Assembly: GCA_016190285.1 (NCBI GenBank)
Contig: JACPQW010000039.1
Span: forward strand, 1 to 40,024
Source of the DNA: Candidatus Methylomirabilis oxygeniifera
GTDB lineage: Bacteria; Methylomirabilota; Methylomirabilia; Methylomirabilales; Methylomirabilaceae
Direction: 5' to 3'
Length of the DNA: 40,024 nucleotides
Of the stretch, positions 31,311-38,966 are shown one piece after another. The position numbers and the translations under genes are program-made. Numbering within the stretch: the stretch's first letter is position 1; the number at the start of each line of letters is the position of its first letter. Below the pieces are notes generated by a model, which did no database searches, was not told the origin of the DNA, and saw only the letters and a program-made list of their open reading frames with translations.

Positions 31311-32450
31311 TCAACCTGCCTGGCCCAGTACCTCCTGGACCGCCCGTACCCCCTCGCCCAGCTTGACCGGGTAGCCGAGATCCGTAAGGGTTCGTTCCAG
31401 TGCCGCGAGGCAGATAACAACATCGGATTCATCAGCGTATCCCAGGTGGGCCAGCCGGAAGATCTTCCCCTTGAGCTGAGCCTGTCCGCCCGAGATGGTG
31501 ATGCCGTGGGCCGTTCGAAGCCTTTTCACGATAGCACCGGCCTCGATACCCGACGGGGCAGTCACAGCGGTCAGCGCCGGGGTAGGCCGGTCGGCGAACA
31601 GTTCGAGCCCGAGCGCCCGAACGCCGGCGCGGGTCGCCCGCGCAAGCCGGTCATGCCGCGCGAACAGCGCGGTGAGACCCTCCGCTCTGATCGCGGCGAG
31701 AGACTCGTGAAGCGCCATCACCAACGAGACCGCCGGCGTGAAGGTATTCTGGTTCTTCTCCAGGCTCTTCCGCTCGGCCAGGAAGTTGAAGTAGAACTTC
31801 GGAAGACGGGATTGTCGCGCCATCGCCCAGGCTTTGTCAGAGACCGCGCAGAAGGCGAGGCCTGGCGGGATCATCAAACCCTTCTGAGATCCGCCCACAA
31901 CGACGTCCACCCCCCAGGCATCCATCGGCAGGCTTGCCACCCCCAGACTCATAATGGCGTCAACGACCAGGATGGCGCGCGTCCTTCCCACGATCCGGGC
32001 GATGGCCTCAATATCGTGCAGGACGCCCGTGGAGCTTTCCGTGTGCGTAGCAAAGACTGCCTTGATCGAGGGATCAGCCGCGAGCGCTTCCGCCACGAGG
32101 TCGGGCTCTACCGCCCGCCCCCACTCTACATCGATGTAGCACGGCTGAAGGCCATAGGCCTCGCAGATCTCTCCCCAGCGTTCGCCGAACTTACCGCTCC
32201 TGATGACCACGGCATGATCGCCGGGCGAGAGCGTGTTCACCACCGTCCCCTCCATCCCACCGGTACCGGATGAGGTGAACAACAGCACCTCGTTTTTGGT
32301 TTGGAAGAGAAATTTGAGCCCTTCCCGGACGGAGGCAAGGAGGGCTTCATACTCCGGACCGCGATGATACAGAATCGGCCTGGCCATCGCCAGCAAGGCG
32401 TCCGGAAGGACCGGAGTCGGGCCTGGCGCTAGTAAATGTCGCTTTTTCAT
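31311..32450 (-). CDS. Alanine/serine--glyoxylate-type aminotransferase (class V)
   Basis: A 379-aa PLP enzyme of fold type I, starting KKRHLLAPGPTPVLPDALLA. Family motifs are LFTSSGTGGMEGTV, HTESSTGVLHDIEAIARIVG, VDAIMSLG and the PLP-lysine region VVVGGSQKGLMIPPGL. This group includes alanine-glyoxylate and serine-glyoxylate aminotransferases and phosphoserine-like transaminases (SerC substitute). Its position next to serA suggests a role in serine synthesis or glyoxylate metabolism. ATG 32450 has GAGG upstream. The exact donor and acceptor cannot be decided by sequence reading. Confidence 0.88.
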   Translation of the reverse strand: MKKRHLLAPGPTPVLPDALLAMARPILYHRGPEYEALLASVREGLKFLFQTKNEVLLFTSSGTGGMEGTVVNTLSPGDHAVVIRSGKFGERWGEICEAYGLQPCYIDVEWGRAVEPDLVAEALAADPSIKAVFATHTESSTGVLHDIEAIARIVGRTRAILVVDAIMSLGVASLPMDAWGVDVVVGGSQKGLMIPPGLAFCAVSDKAWAMARQSRLPKFYFNFLAERKSLEKNQNTFTPAVSLVMALHESLAAIRAEGLTALFARHDRLARATRAGVRALGLELFADRPTPALTAVTAPSGIEAGAIVKRLRTAHGITISGGQAQLKGKIFRLAHLGYADESDVVICLAALERTLTDLGYPVKLGEGVRAVQEVLGQAG

Positions 32451-32572
32451 TGCTGCCTCTAACGTTATGATGATGCCGATATGTCCCTTTAATCCGTGCC
32501 GACTATATCCAAAACGGCGCGCGACTGTCAAGGTGAAACGCGGTTCGGGAAGGCTGGGCGCACATCCGTCGC

Positions 32573-32923
32573 TTACTCATCGGTCTCTGCTCCCCCTCCG
32601 GCCGCCCCCTCTTCCTCCATCGCCTGCTCCATCATTTCATCAAAGTCCTCACCGACATCCTCGCCCATCGCTTTCCCCATCCGCTTGGCCCAGCGCGCCA
32701 CACTCTTCGGATCGTTCTCATCGAGATCGCCGAAATTGCTGGGGTCAGCCATTCGCTCGAAGCGGCTTTCTTCAGACTTGACCACCGCGAACCGGGAGAG
32801 CAGCCGCGTCAACTCCAGACCCCCACAGCGGGGGCAAACGGGTGTGGCGGGGCTATGGATATTCCGGATCAGCAGGCTCACCCGCTTCCTGCAAGTGCGA
32901 CACGCGTATTCATAGATCGGCAT
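32573..32923 (-). CDS. FmdB-family zinc ribbon protein
   Basis: A 116-aa protein starting MPIYEYACRTCRKRVSLLIR, then CPRCGG, giving the two CxxC pairs of the FmdB/CxxC_CxxC_SSSS zinc ribbon. The middle has PSNFGDLDENDPKSVARWAK and an acidic, methionine- and glutamate-rich tail (EEEGAAGGGAETDE). The family has been linked to regulation of formamidase or is uncharacterised. ATG 32923 is preceded by GAGGTGTACG. Single-gene unit; its 5' side faces a plus-strand gene. Confidence 0.85.
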   Translation of the reverse strand: MPIYEYACRTCRKRVSLLIRNIHSPATPVCPRCGGLELTRLLSRFAVVKSEESRFERMADPSNFGDLDENDPKSVARWAKRMGKAMGEDVGEDFDEMMEQAMEEEGAAGGGAETDE

Positions 32924-33312
32924 CGTACACCTCATGTCTGCTAAGGCTCATCACCGCACAGAGCCGCCAGCTCTCGGCATAGGAGGAGACAACCCCCTAC
33001 TCGTGTAAGCAGTTATCAGATCACCCCGCCGCTGTCAAGACCAGACGGCTACCCCAAGAACACCGATAGGCCAGACGGGTTCCGGCTCCCAGGGCCTGGC
33101 ACCTAGCCGCTGTAGCTCGCTCGGGACGGCGGATGACAGGATCGGCAGTTATATAGCGGCCAACAGTGGGTCATGGCACACCTTGACAAGTCCCCGCAAA
33201 GGCGAGAGAATCGGCACGTTGCTTGGATGTTTCACGAGTCGAGATAGCTGGACCGGTTTCATGACAGTCTGGCCCACCGCGCCTTACGCTGGGGTGAAGG
33301 AGGAATACCTTG
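32924..33312. other. Divergent intergenic region, no gene seen
   Basis: About 390 bases between divergent genes. No convincing frame or known RNA is seen. A candidate plus-strand promoter lies at 33183-33211 (separate entry). Confidence 0.4.
33183..33211 (+). promoter_or_regulatory. Candidate promoter upstream of the zinc-ribbon membrane gene
   Basis: TTGACA (33183-33188), a 17-base spacer, and GAGAAT (33206-33211; 4 of 6 matches to TATAAT). It lies about 100 bases before ATG 33313. Confidence 0.4.
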
Positions 33313-33648
33313 ATGGAAGTGCTCCGCTGGCTGATCCCGTTGCTGGCAGTCGTGGCGATCTTTGTGATGGGTGCCCGCGCCGTCTTATCGTTAAGTCGCT
33401 CTGAGGAGTCCCTGATCTGCACAACCTGCGGCGCTCAGACTGACACGCCTCACACAAAGACCAGAGGCTCAGTTGTGATCGAGGTTGTGCTGTGGTTCGC
33501 GCTGATCATTCCCGGCCTTCTCTATAGCCTGTGGCGTCAGTCAACTCGCCAGAAGGTATGCCCTGCATGCGGCAACGCGACGTTGATTGTGGCGAACACA
33601 CCCGATGGACGCAAACTTGCGGAGCAGTTTTCCGGGCGGAAGCGCTGA
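33313..33648 (+). CDS. Small membrane protein with split zinc ribbon
   Basis: A 111-aa protein with an N-terminal membrane segment (residues about 5-25), CTTC at about 38-41, a second membrane segment (SVVIEVVLWFALIIPGLLYS) and CPAC near residue 83. The two CxxC pairs could form one zinc ribbon bridging the membrane segments on the cytoplasmic side. A very good ribosome site (AAGGAGGAATACCTTG) precedes ATG 33313. The gene ends 17 bases before the next start, so the two form an operon. Function unknown. Confidence 0.7.
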   Translation: MEVLRWLIPLLAVVAIFVMGARAVLSLSRSEESLICTTCGAQTDTPHTKTRGSVVIEVVLWFALIIPGLLYSLWRQSTRQKVCPACGNATLIVANTPDGRKLAEQFSGRKR

Positions 33649-33665
33649 GAGGCGGGAGGGCATTC

Positions 33666-34190
33666 ATGGGGACGGTGAGTGACGTTGAGTGCTGCGATTC
33701 TGCTGCACCGATCGATAGTGCGCAGATTATCGCAGGGCCTCAAGAGCGTAAGGCCGGATTCTGGATTCGACTGGCGGCCTGGATCGCCGATCTTACCTGC
33801 CTCTTTCTGATTACCATGGCTCTTACTTTTGTTGCATTGACGACTATTTATCTCGGCGGTCAGTTAGGCGGCGAGATCAATGACCAGGTCATCGCATTGG
33901 CCGGCTATACAAGCGCGGCCATCGTCCTGTTCAGCGGCGTGGTATATTTCACCATCTTTGTCGGATCGTGTGGGCAGACGCCGGGGAAGATGCTCTTCCG
34001 CCTGAAGGTCGTTCGAGTGGACGGTCAGAAGATAACCTACGGCAAGGCATTGCTTCGCTCGCTGTGCTGGATGCTCTCGCTGCTGCTTTTCGGCCTTGGT
34101 TTTCTGATGATCGCATGGACCCGGCAAAAGCGCGCCATACACGATATGCTGGCAGGCACGTCCGTCATCCGTCTTCAGCCCCCATCCTAA
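33666..34190 (+). CDS. RDD-family membrane protein
   Basis: A 174-aa protein with three to four membrane segments and the RDD pattern: GFWIRLAAWIADLTCLFLIT (Arg ... Asp), 'SCGQTPGKMLFRLKVVRVDG' and 'KALLRSLCWMLSLLLFGLGF' followed by MIAWTRQKRAIHDMLAGTSV. The family is of unclear function; some members are thought to be transporters or envelope-stress factors. ATG 33666 is preceded by GGGAGGG. It follows the zinc-ribbon gene closely. Confidence 0.85.
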   Translation: MGTVSDVECCDSAAPIDSAQIIAGPQERKAGFWIRLAAWIADLTCLFLITMALTFVALTTIYLGGQLGGEINDQVIALAGYTSAAIVLFSGVVYFTIFVGSCGQTPGKMLFRLKVVRVDGQKITYGKALLRSLCWMLSLLLFGLGFLMIAWTRQKRAIHDMLAGTSVIRLQPPS

Positions 34191-34209
34191 CAATTATGCA
34201 GTTTTAACC

Positions 34210-34238
34210 TTGACAAGGGGCGCCGAGAGGGCTATTTT
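34210..34238 (+). promoter_or_regulatory. Sigma70-type promoter of ffh
   Basis: Perfect TTGACA (34210-34215), 17-base spacer, TATTTT (34233-34238, 4 of 6 matches to TATAAT). It lies 28 bases before the ffh start, so the leader should be short. It probably drives ffh and the downstream ribosome/RNA genes. Confidence 0.65.
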
Positions 34239-34265
34239 TAGGCGCTGCAAAGGGAGTAGTGTAAG

Positions 34266-35609
34266 GTGTTTGAAGGGCTTACAGAACGATTAAGCGTAGT
34301 CCTGAAAAAGCTTCGTGGCCACGGGCGGCTCACCGAGGAGAACATCACTGAAGCGCTTCGAGAGGTGCGACTTGCGCTCCTCGAAGCCGATGTCAACTTC
34401 AAGGTCGTCAAGGTATTCATCGAGCGCGTCCGCGAACGTGCTGTCGGCCGCGACGTGTTGGAGAGTCTGACCCCAGGCCAGCAGGTCGTCAAGGTCGTCT
34501 ACGAAGAGCTGGTTGAAGTGCTGGGCAAGACACGGGCCCCGCTGACCTATGCGTCGGATCCCCCGACCACCATCATGCTGTTCGGCCTGCATGGATCCGG
34601 CAAGACGACCACGTCGGCGAAGCTGGCTCGATGGTTCGTGTCGGAAGGGCGGTCGCCGCTTCTGGTGGCGGCTGATACGGTGCGGCCCGCGGCCAGAGAG
34701 CAGCTCCAGACTCTGGGACGCGCCCTTGGGGTGCCCGTATACGCGGGACCGGGTTCTGCGCTGCAGGTATGCCAGGAGGCAAGAAAACTGGCAAAAGAGC
34801 GCGGGCAGAATCCGGTGATCCTTGACACCTCCGGGCGACTCCATATCGATGAGCCGCTGATGCAAGAGCTGGTGGCGATCGCTGCGGCCACCGCGCCGAC
34901 CGAGCGGCTGATGGTTGCCGACGCCATGACCGGACAGGATGCGGTCAATTCCGCCGTCCGGTTCAATGCGGATCTTGACCTGACAGGGTTCATCCTCACG
35001 AAGTTGGATGGGGATTCCCGAGGCGGCGCAGCCCTCTCGATCAGGTCGGTCACGGGAAAGCCGATCAAGTTCATCGGTGTCGGCGAGAAGCCGGATGCCC
35101 TTGAACCGTTTCACCCCGAACGACTGGCTTCGCGGATCCTCGGGATGGGCGATATCCTGACCCTCGTGGAAAAGGCGCAGGCGAGGGTGGATCAGAAACA
35201 GGCCCAGGAGCTTGTCAGGAAGGTTCGTTCTGAGGGCTTTACGCTGGAGGATTTTCGTCTGCAACTCCAGCAGTTGAAGGATATCGGGCCCCTCGATCAG
35301 GTGATGGAGATGATCCCGGGGTTGTCGCGGCACAAGGGCCTGGCTGACACCTTTTCAGCAGAGCGAGAGTTCAAGCAGGCCGAGGCGATTATGAACTCGA
35401 TGACCCGGAAGGAGCGGGAGGTTCCCGAGATCCTGAATGGGAGCCGACGCCGACGGGTCGCCGGCGGAAGCGGCACATCGGTCGCAGACGTGAATCGTCT
35501 GCTCAAACAGTTTGTCCAAGCCAGGAAACTGATGAAACGGGTCATGCCTGGGGGTAGCGGGGCGAGGGCAAAAATGGCAAAGCGCCTTCGGTCCTTCATG
35601 GGCGTGTGA
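34266..35609 (+). CDS. ffh: Signal recognition particle protein Ffh (SRP54)
   Basis: A 447-aa GTPase. The N domain (about 1-85) is helical. The G domain has GLHGSGKTTTSAKLA, DTSGRLHIDEPLM, and TKLDGDSRGGAALS, with KPIKFIGVGEKPDALEPFHP after. The methionine-rich M domain (about 300-447) includes GPLDQVMEMIPGLS and ends in a basic KMAKRLRSFMGV. It recognises signal sequences on ribosomes, with 4.5S RNA. GTG 34266 is preceded by GTAAG, only a modest ribosome site. It heads the gene cluster that continues with rpsP. Confidence 0.97.
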   Translation: MFEGLTERLSVVLKKLRGHGRLTEENITEALREVRLALLEADVNFKVVKVFIERVRERAVGRDVLESLTPGQQVVKVVYEELVEVLGKTRAPLTYASDPPTTIMLFGLHGSGKTTTSAKLARWFVSEGRSPLLVAADTVRPAAREQLQTLGRALGVPVYAGPGSALQVCQEARKLAKERGQNPVILDTSGRLHIDEPLMQELVAIAAATAPTERLMVADAMTGQDAVNSAVRFNADLDLTGFILTKLDGDSRGGAALSIRSVTGKPIKFIGVGEKPDALEPFHPERLASRILGMGDILTLVEKAQARVDQKQAQELVRKVRSEGFTLEDFRLQLQQLKDIGPLDQVMEMIPGLSRHKGLADTFSAEREFKQAEAIMNSMTRKEREVPEILNGSRRRRVAGGSGTSVADVNRLLKQFVQARKLMKRVMPGGSGARAKMAKRLRSFMGV

Positions 35610-35661
35610 CGCCGGGCAAACTGCCTGTGCGGGAGACGCAGAAGAGTAAAGGGAGATCAAT

Positions 35662-35943
35662 ATGTCTGTGAAGATTAAGTTGCGGCGGATGGGGGCAAAG
35701 GCGCACCCCTTCTATCGCCTGGTGGTAGGAGATGCGCCGGTCGCGGTGGGCGGCAAGGTCCTGGAGACCCTAGGCACCTACGATCCTCACGGCGATCCGC
35801 CTGTGCTGTCCGTACAGGCCGAGCGCGCATTGCATTGGTTGCAACGGGGCGCTGAGCCCACCGACAGCGCCCGGCAGCTTTTGCGTCGGGCAGGCATCAT
35901 GCGCCAGTTAGCTGAGCTGAAAGCCGCCGGCAAGGGTCAATAA
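35662..35943 (+). CDS. rpsP: Ribosomal protein S16
   Basis: A 93-aa protein starting MSVKIKLRRMGAKAHPFYRL, typical of bS16, then VVGDAPVAVGGKVLETLGTY and DPHGDPP. It binds 16S rRNA in the 30S body. The start has AAGGGAGATCAAT upstream. It follows ffh by about 50 bases, in the frequently conserved ffh-rpsP-rimM-trmD-rplS order. Confidence 0.97.
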   Translation: MSVKIKLRRMGAKAHPFYRLVVGDAPVAVGGKVLETLGTYDPHGDPPVLSVQAERALHWLQRGAEPTDSARQLLRRAGIMRQLAELKAAGKGQ

Positions 35944-35982
35944 CGCTGGGGTTGTTGGGCCAACGCACCGGAAGGAGGACAC

Positions 35983-36267
35983 ATGGAAGGCGGTCCGTCG
36001 GTTCCGAATCAGAGTCCCGTAGAGGAAGCGCAGGCGCTCAAAGATCTGGTGGAACGGATGGCCAGGGCGCTGGTGGACAGTCCGGATCAGGTAACCGTCG
36101 AAGCGGCAGAGGCGGATAACGCGATGGTCCTCCGGCTGCGAGTGGCCTCCTCCGATGTCGGCAGAGTCATCGGCAAGCAAGGCCGGACGGCCAAGGCGAT
36201 GCGTACAGTGCTGCACGCCATCGCGGCCAAGTCGAAGCGCCGGGCCGTTCTGGAGATACTGGAATAG
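35983..36267 (+). CDS. khpA: KH-domain RNA-binding protein (KhpA/YlqC)
   Basis: A 94-aa protein. The first 25 residues are a less conserved extension, then EALKDLVERMARALVDSPDQ-like helices lead to the KH GxxG-type loop VIGKQGRTAKAMRTVLHAIA. The family binds RNA and, with KhpB, affects cell division and elongation in some bacteria. Ribosome site GGAAGGAGG precedes the ATG. Its stop codon is directly followed by the rimM GTG. Confidence 0.92.
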   Translation: MEGGPSVPNQSPVEEAQALKDLVERMARALVDSPDQVTVEAAEADNAMVLRLRVASSDVGRVIGKQGRTAKAMRTVLHAIAAKSKRRAVLEILE

Positions 36268-36795
36268 GTGAATAGCGCACCGCACCTTGCGCTGGGTAGA
36301 GTCGTCAAGGCTTGGGGGCTGAAGGGGGAAGTAAAAGTACAGCCCTACGCCGACTCGATCGTGATTGCAGTAGGGGCGGTAACCCTGTACCTCAGGGCGG
36401 CTACAGGCGACCTTGTCGAGTACGTCGTAGAGCGGGTTCGACAGGTAGGCCGCGCCTGGATTATACAGTTGCGGGACGTACAGACTATTGAGCAGGCGGA
36501 ACAACTGGTTGGCCGCGAGATGCTCATTTCCAGATCGGCTGCTCCAACGCTTCCAGAGGGAACGTATTACCAGACCGATCTCATCGGCCTTCGGGTCGTG
36601 ACTGAGGATGGACGAGAGCTTGGACGGATCGTCGAAATCCTGGAAACGGGCGCCAACGATGTGTACGTGGTCCACGGCGGAGGTTCCGAATGGCTGGTGC
36701 CCGCCACCAGGGAGGTCGTGAGAAAGGTCGATCTTGCGCGGAAGATGATGCTGATCCATCTCCTGGAAGGGATGATCGAAACTGAGGCGATATGA
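36268..36795 (+). CDS. rimM: 16S rRNA processing protein RimM
   Basis: A 175-aa protein with the RimM N-terminal domain (LALGRVVKAWGLKGEVKVQP) and the PRC-barrel C-terminal domain (YYQTDLIGLRVVTEDGRELG, NDVYVVHGGGSEWLVPATRE). It assists 30S head assembly near ribosomal protein S19. GTG 36268 directly follows the khpA stop. The ribosome site lies within khpA (GGAATAG). Its 3' end overlaps the trmD frame. Confidence 0.94.
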   Translation: MNSAPHLALGRVVKAWGLKGEVKVQPYADSIVIAVGAVTLYLRAATGDLVEYVVERVRQVGRAWIIQLRDVQTIEQAEQLVGREMLISRSAAPTLPEGTYYQTDLIGLRVVTEDGRELGRIVEILETGANDVYVVHGGGSEWLVPATREVVRKVDLARKMMLIHLLEGMIETEAI

Positions 36796-37522
36796 TATCC
36801 TCACCCTCTTCCCTGGGTTTTTTCAGGGACCCCTGTCGGAAAGCATCCTCAAGCGAGCCCAGCAGCGCGGCATTGTGCAGATCGCCGTTCACGATCTTCG
36901 GAGCTATGCTCATGATCGCCATGCCATTGTGGATGATCGGCCATACGGGGGCGGCGCCGGCATGGTGCTCAAGCCCGAGCCGATCTTTGAGGCGGTCAAG
37001 AGCCTCCGACAGGGACCAGAGTCTTATCTGGTCCTCTTGACCCCACAGGGTCGTCCGTTTAAGCAGGCGATTGCCCGAGAGCTTATCGAACACCAGCACC
37101 TGTTGTTAATCTGCGGCCGGTACGAGGGGTTCGATGAGCGGGTAAGAGACCTCCTGTCGCCCGACGAGATTTCGATCGGGGACTACGTCCTGACAGGGGG
37201 AGAGTTGCCGGCGCTTGTGCTCCTGGATGCCGTGATCAGGCTGCTGCCTGGCGCGCTGGGCGATGAAGACTCGGCCCGGTACGACTCATTTGTGGACGCG
37301 TTGTTGGACTTTCCACAGTATACGCGGCCGCCGAGTGTGCAGGGGCTTGCAGTTCCGGACGTGCTGTTGTCCGGCGACCATGAGCGGATCAGGCGGTGGC
37401 GTCGGAAGGAGGCCCTCCGACGCACCAGGGTGCGTCGGCCTGATCTGCTGCAGTACGCTTCGCTGAGTGAAGAGGATCTTGAGCTCCTGGGAGAGATCGA
37501 AGAAGAACAAGGGACCGGTTAA
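36782..37522 (+). CDS. trmD: tRNA (guanine-N1)-methyltransferase TrmD, probable CTG start
   Basis: The frame read from CTG 36782 gives (M)RYDILTLFPGFFQGPLSES and then ILKRAQQRGIVQIAVHDLRS, exactly the expected TrmD N-terminus. The trefoil-knot motifs follow: PYGGGAGMVLKPEPIF, LICGRYEGFDERV, and 'EISIGDYVLTGGELPALVLL'. No ATG, GTG or TTG lies between the in-frame stop TGA 36773-36775 and GTG 36875; starting at that GTG would delete about 31 conserved residues. GGAAGGG at 36764-36770 is 11 bases upstream of the CTG. The gene overlaps rimM by 14 bases. It methylates G37 of tRNAs to prevent frameshifting. Product 246 aa, normal length. Confidence 0.88.
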   Translation: MRRYDILTLFPGFFQGPLSESILKRAQQRGIVQIAVHDLRSYAHDRHAIVDDRPYGGGAGMVLKPEPIFEAVKSLRQGPESYLVLLTPQGRPFKQAIARELIEHQHLLLICGRYEGFDERVRDLLSPDEISIGDYVLTGGELPALVLLDAVIRLLPGALGDEDSARYDSFVDALLDFPQYTRPPSVQGLAVPDVLLSGDHERIRRWRRKEALRRTRVRRPDLLQYASLSEEDLELLGEIEEEQGTG

Positions 37523-37588
37523 ACGATTCGAGAGTCGATTGGTACGGTGCGAAATAGCTCGCACGTTTTGCATAGCGGAGGCAGCAAT

Positions 37589-37936
37589 ATGGATGTCATC
37601 AGAAGCGTCGAAGTACCCTCGCTGAAGGCGCAGACCCTGAGCTTCTCGCCCGGCGACACGATTAAGGTGCAGGTGAAGGTGCGGGAAGGGGACAAGGAAC
37701 GACTCCAGGCCTTTGAAGGGACAGTCATTCGCAAACGCGGCAGCGGACTGGGCGCCACCTTTACGGTCCGCAAGGTAACGTACGGTGTCGGCGTGGAGCG
37801 CATCTTCCCTGTCCATTCCCCTATGATCGAGAAGATCGAGTGCACAAGACGGGGTCGTGTCCGTCGAGCCAAACTCTACTACCTGCGGAAGCTGAAGGGC
37901 AAGGCGGCTCGGATCTCAGAGCGCAAGCTGACATAA
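37589..37936 (+). CDS. rplS: Ribosomal protein L19
   Basis: A 115-aa protein with the bL19 pattern: [60 protein letters not shown] and [22 protein letters not shown] 37589 is chosen because GGAGGCAGCAAT precedes it; an ATG-like start further upstream at 37547 lacks homology. It sits at the 30S-50S interface. Confidence 0.96.
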   Translation: MDVIRSVEVPSLKAQTLSFSPGDTIKVQVKVREGDKERLQAFEGTVIRKRGSGLGATFTVRKVTYGVGVERIFPVHSPMIEKIECTRRGRVRRAKLYYLRKLKGKAARISERKLT

Positions 37937-37965
37937 AGAGGATCGCTGCGCTGCCGCCCGCAGAG

Positions 37966-38553
37966 GTGGAATCCTGCCTCCGTGCCGCCGGATATCATCT
38001 TCTTGCGGGTGTTGATGAGGCCGGGCGCGGGTCGCTGGCCGGGCCGGTCGTAGCTGCCGCCGTAATTCTTCCGCCGACGTGCGCGATCAAAGGGGTGGAT
38101 GACTCCAAGGCGCTCAGCGCGCAGCAACGCGAGCGACTCGACCTGGCGATCATGTCCGAAGCGGTCGCCGTCGGCTTCGGCGTGGTCCAGGAGGAGGTGA
38201 TCGATGCCCTCAATATCCTCCAGGCAACAATGCTTGCCATGCGGCGCGCCATCGAGGCGTTGAACCCGCCCCCCGGGTTCGTCCTGATCGACGGCGACCA
38301 ATCCCCCCGTTGCGCCATTCCTCATCGATTGATCCCTTCCGGGGATCGTCTCTGCTTCTCCATCTCTGCGGCGTCCATCCTTGCGAAGGTTGCCCGGGAC
38401 CGGATCATGCGGGCGTACGACCTAGCGCTCCCGCACTACGGCTTCGGCCGACACAAAGGGTACGGGACCTCGGAACATCTGTCGACCATTGCGCGGTTCG
38501 GTGTGAGCCCTATCCATCGGAAGAGCTTCAAAGGTGTCCGGGAATACGTGTAA
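37966..38553 (+). CDS. rnhB: Ribonuclease HII
   Basis: A 195-aa protein with the catalytic acids in GVDEAGRGSLAGPVVAAAV (DE), DSKALS, and FVLIDGDQSPRC, plus SILAKVARDRIM and GFGRHKGYGTSEH. It cleaves RNA in RNA-DNA hybrids and removes misincorporated ribonucleotides. The start is uncertain: the frame runs from within rplS. GTG 37966 is the first standard start after the rplS stop but has a weak site. A CTG at 37951 sits 9 bases after AGAGG and would give a slightly longer N-terminus. Confidence 0.93.
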   Translation: MESCLRAAGYHLLAGVDEAGRGSLAGPVVAAAVILPPTCAIKGVDDSKALSAQQRERLDLAIMSEAVAVGFGVVQEEVIDALNILQATMLAMRRAIEALNPPPGFVLIDGDQSPRCAIPHRLIPSGDRLCFSISAASILAKVARDRIMRAYDLALPHYGFGRHKGYGTSEHLSTIARFGVSPIHRKSFKGVREYV

Positions 38554-38566
38554 CGGAGGCCTGCGG

Positions 38567-38956
38567 ATGAGAACCGGACGGTCAGCTCTGGGAGCGGAAG
38601 GAGAGCGCACAGCGAAGGCGTATCTGCAGGCCAAAGGATTCCGGATCCTCCACGAGAACTACGCAACTCCACTGGGCGAGATCGACCTGATTGCGCAGGA
38701 CGGCGGCGTCGTGGTATTCGTGGAGGTCAAGACACGCACGTCGGGAGAGTTCGGTCCGCCGCAGGCCTCGGTCACACGTCGGAAGCAGCACCAGATCGTC
38801 AAGGTGGCGGAGCTGTTTTTGCAGCGTAACAGGCTCTCGTGGGCAGCGTGCCGCTTCGATGTTGTCGCCGTCACGTTTGCAGGGAGTCAGGCAGGGCGGC
38901 CCGAGATCCTTCTCATCCGGGATGCGTTCAGCAGCGAGGGGACCGCCCTCTTTTGA
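38567..38956 (+). CDS. yraN: UPF0102 / YraN family endonuclease-like protein
   Basis: A 129-aa protein: [40 protein letters not shown] and [10 protein letters not shown], the PD-(D/E)XK-like nuclease core (E-x-D ... ExK) of the UPF0102 family. Function is not established; it is commonly linked with rnhB and comM. ATG 38567 has GGAGG upstream. It lies just after rnhB. Confidence 0.92.
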   Translation: MRTGRSALGAEGERTAKAYLQAKGFRILHENYATPLGEIDLIAQDGGVVVFVEVKTRTSGEFGPPQASVTRRKQHQIVKVAELFLQRNRLSWAACRFDVVAVTFAGSQAGRPEILLIRDAFSSEGTALF

Positions 38957-38966
38957 CGGAGACAGA

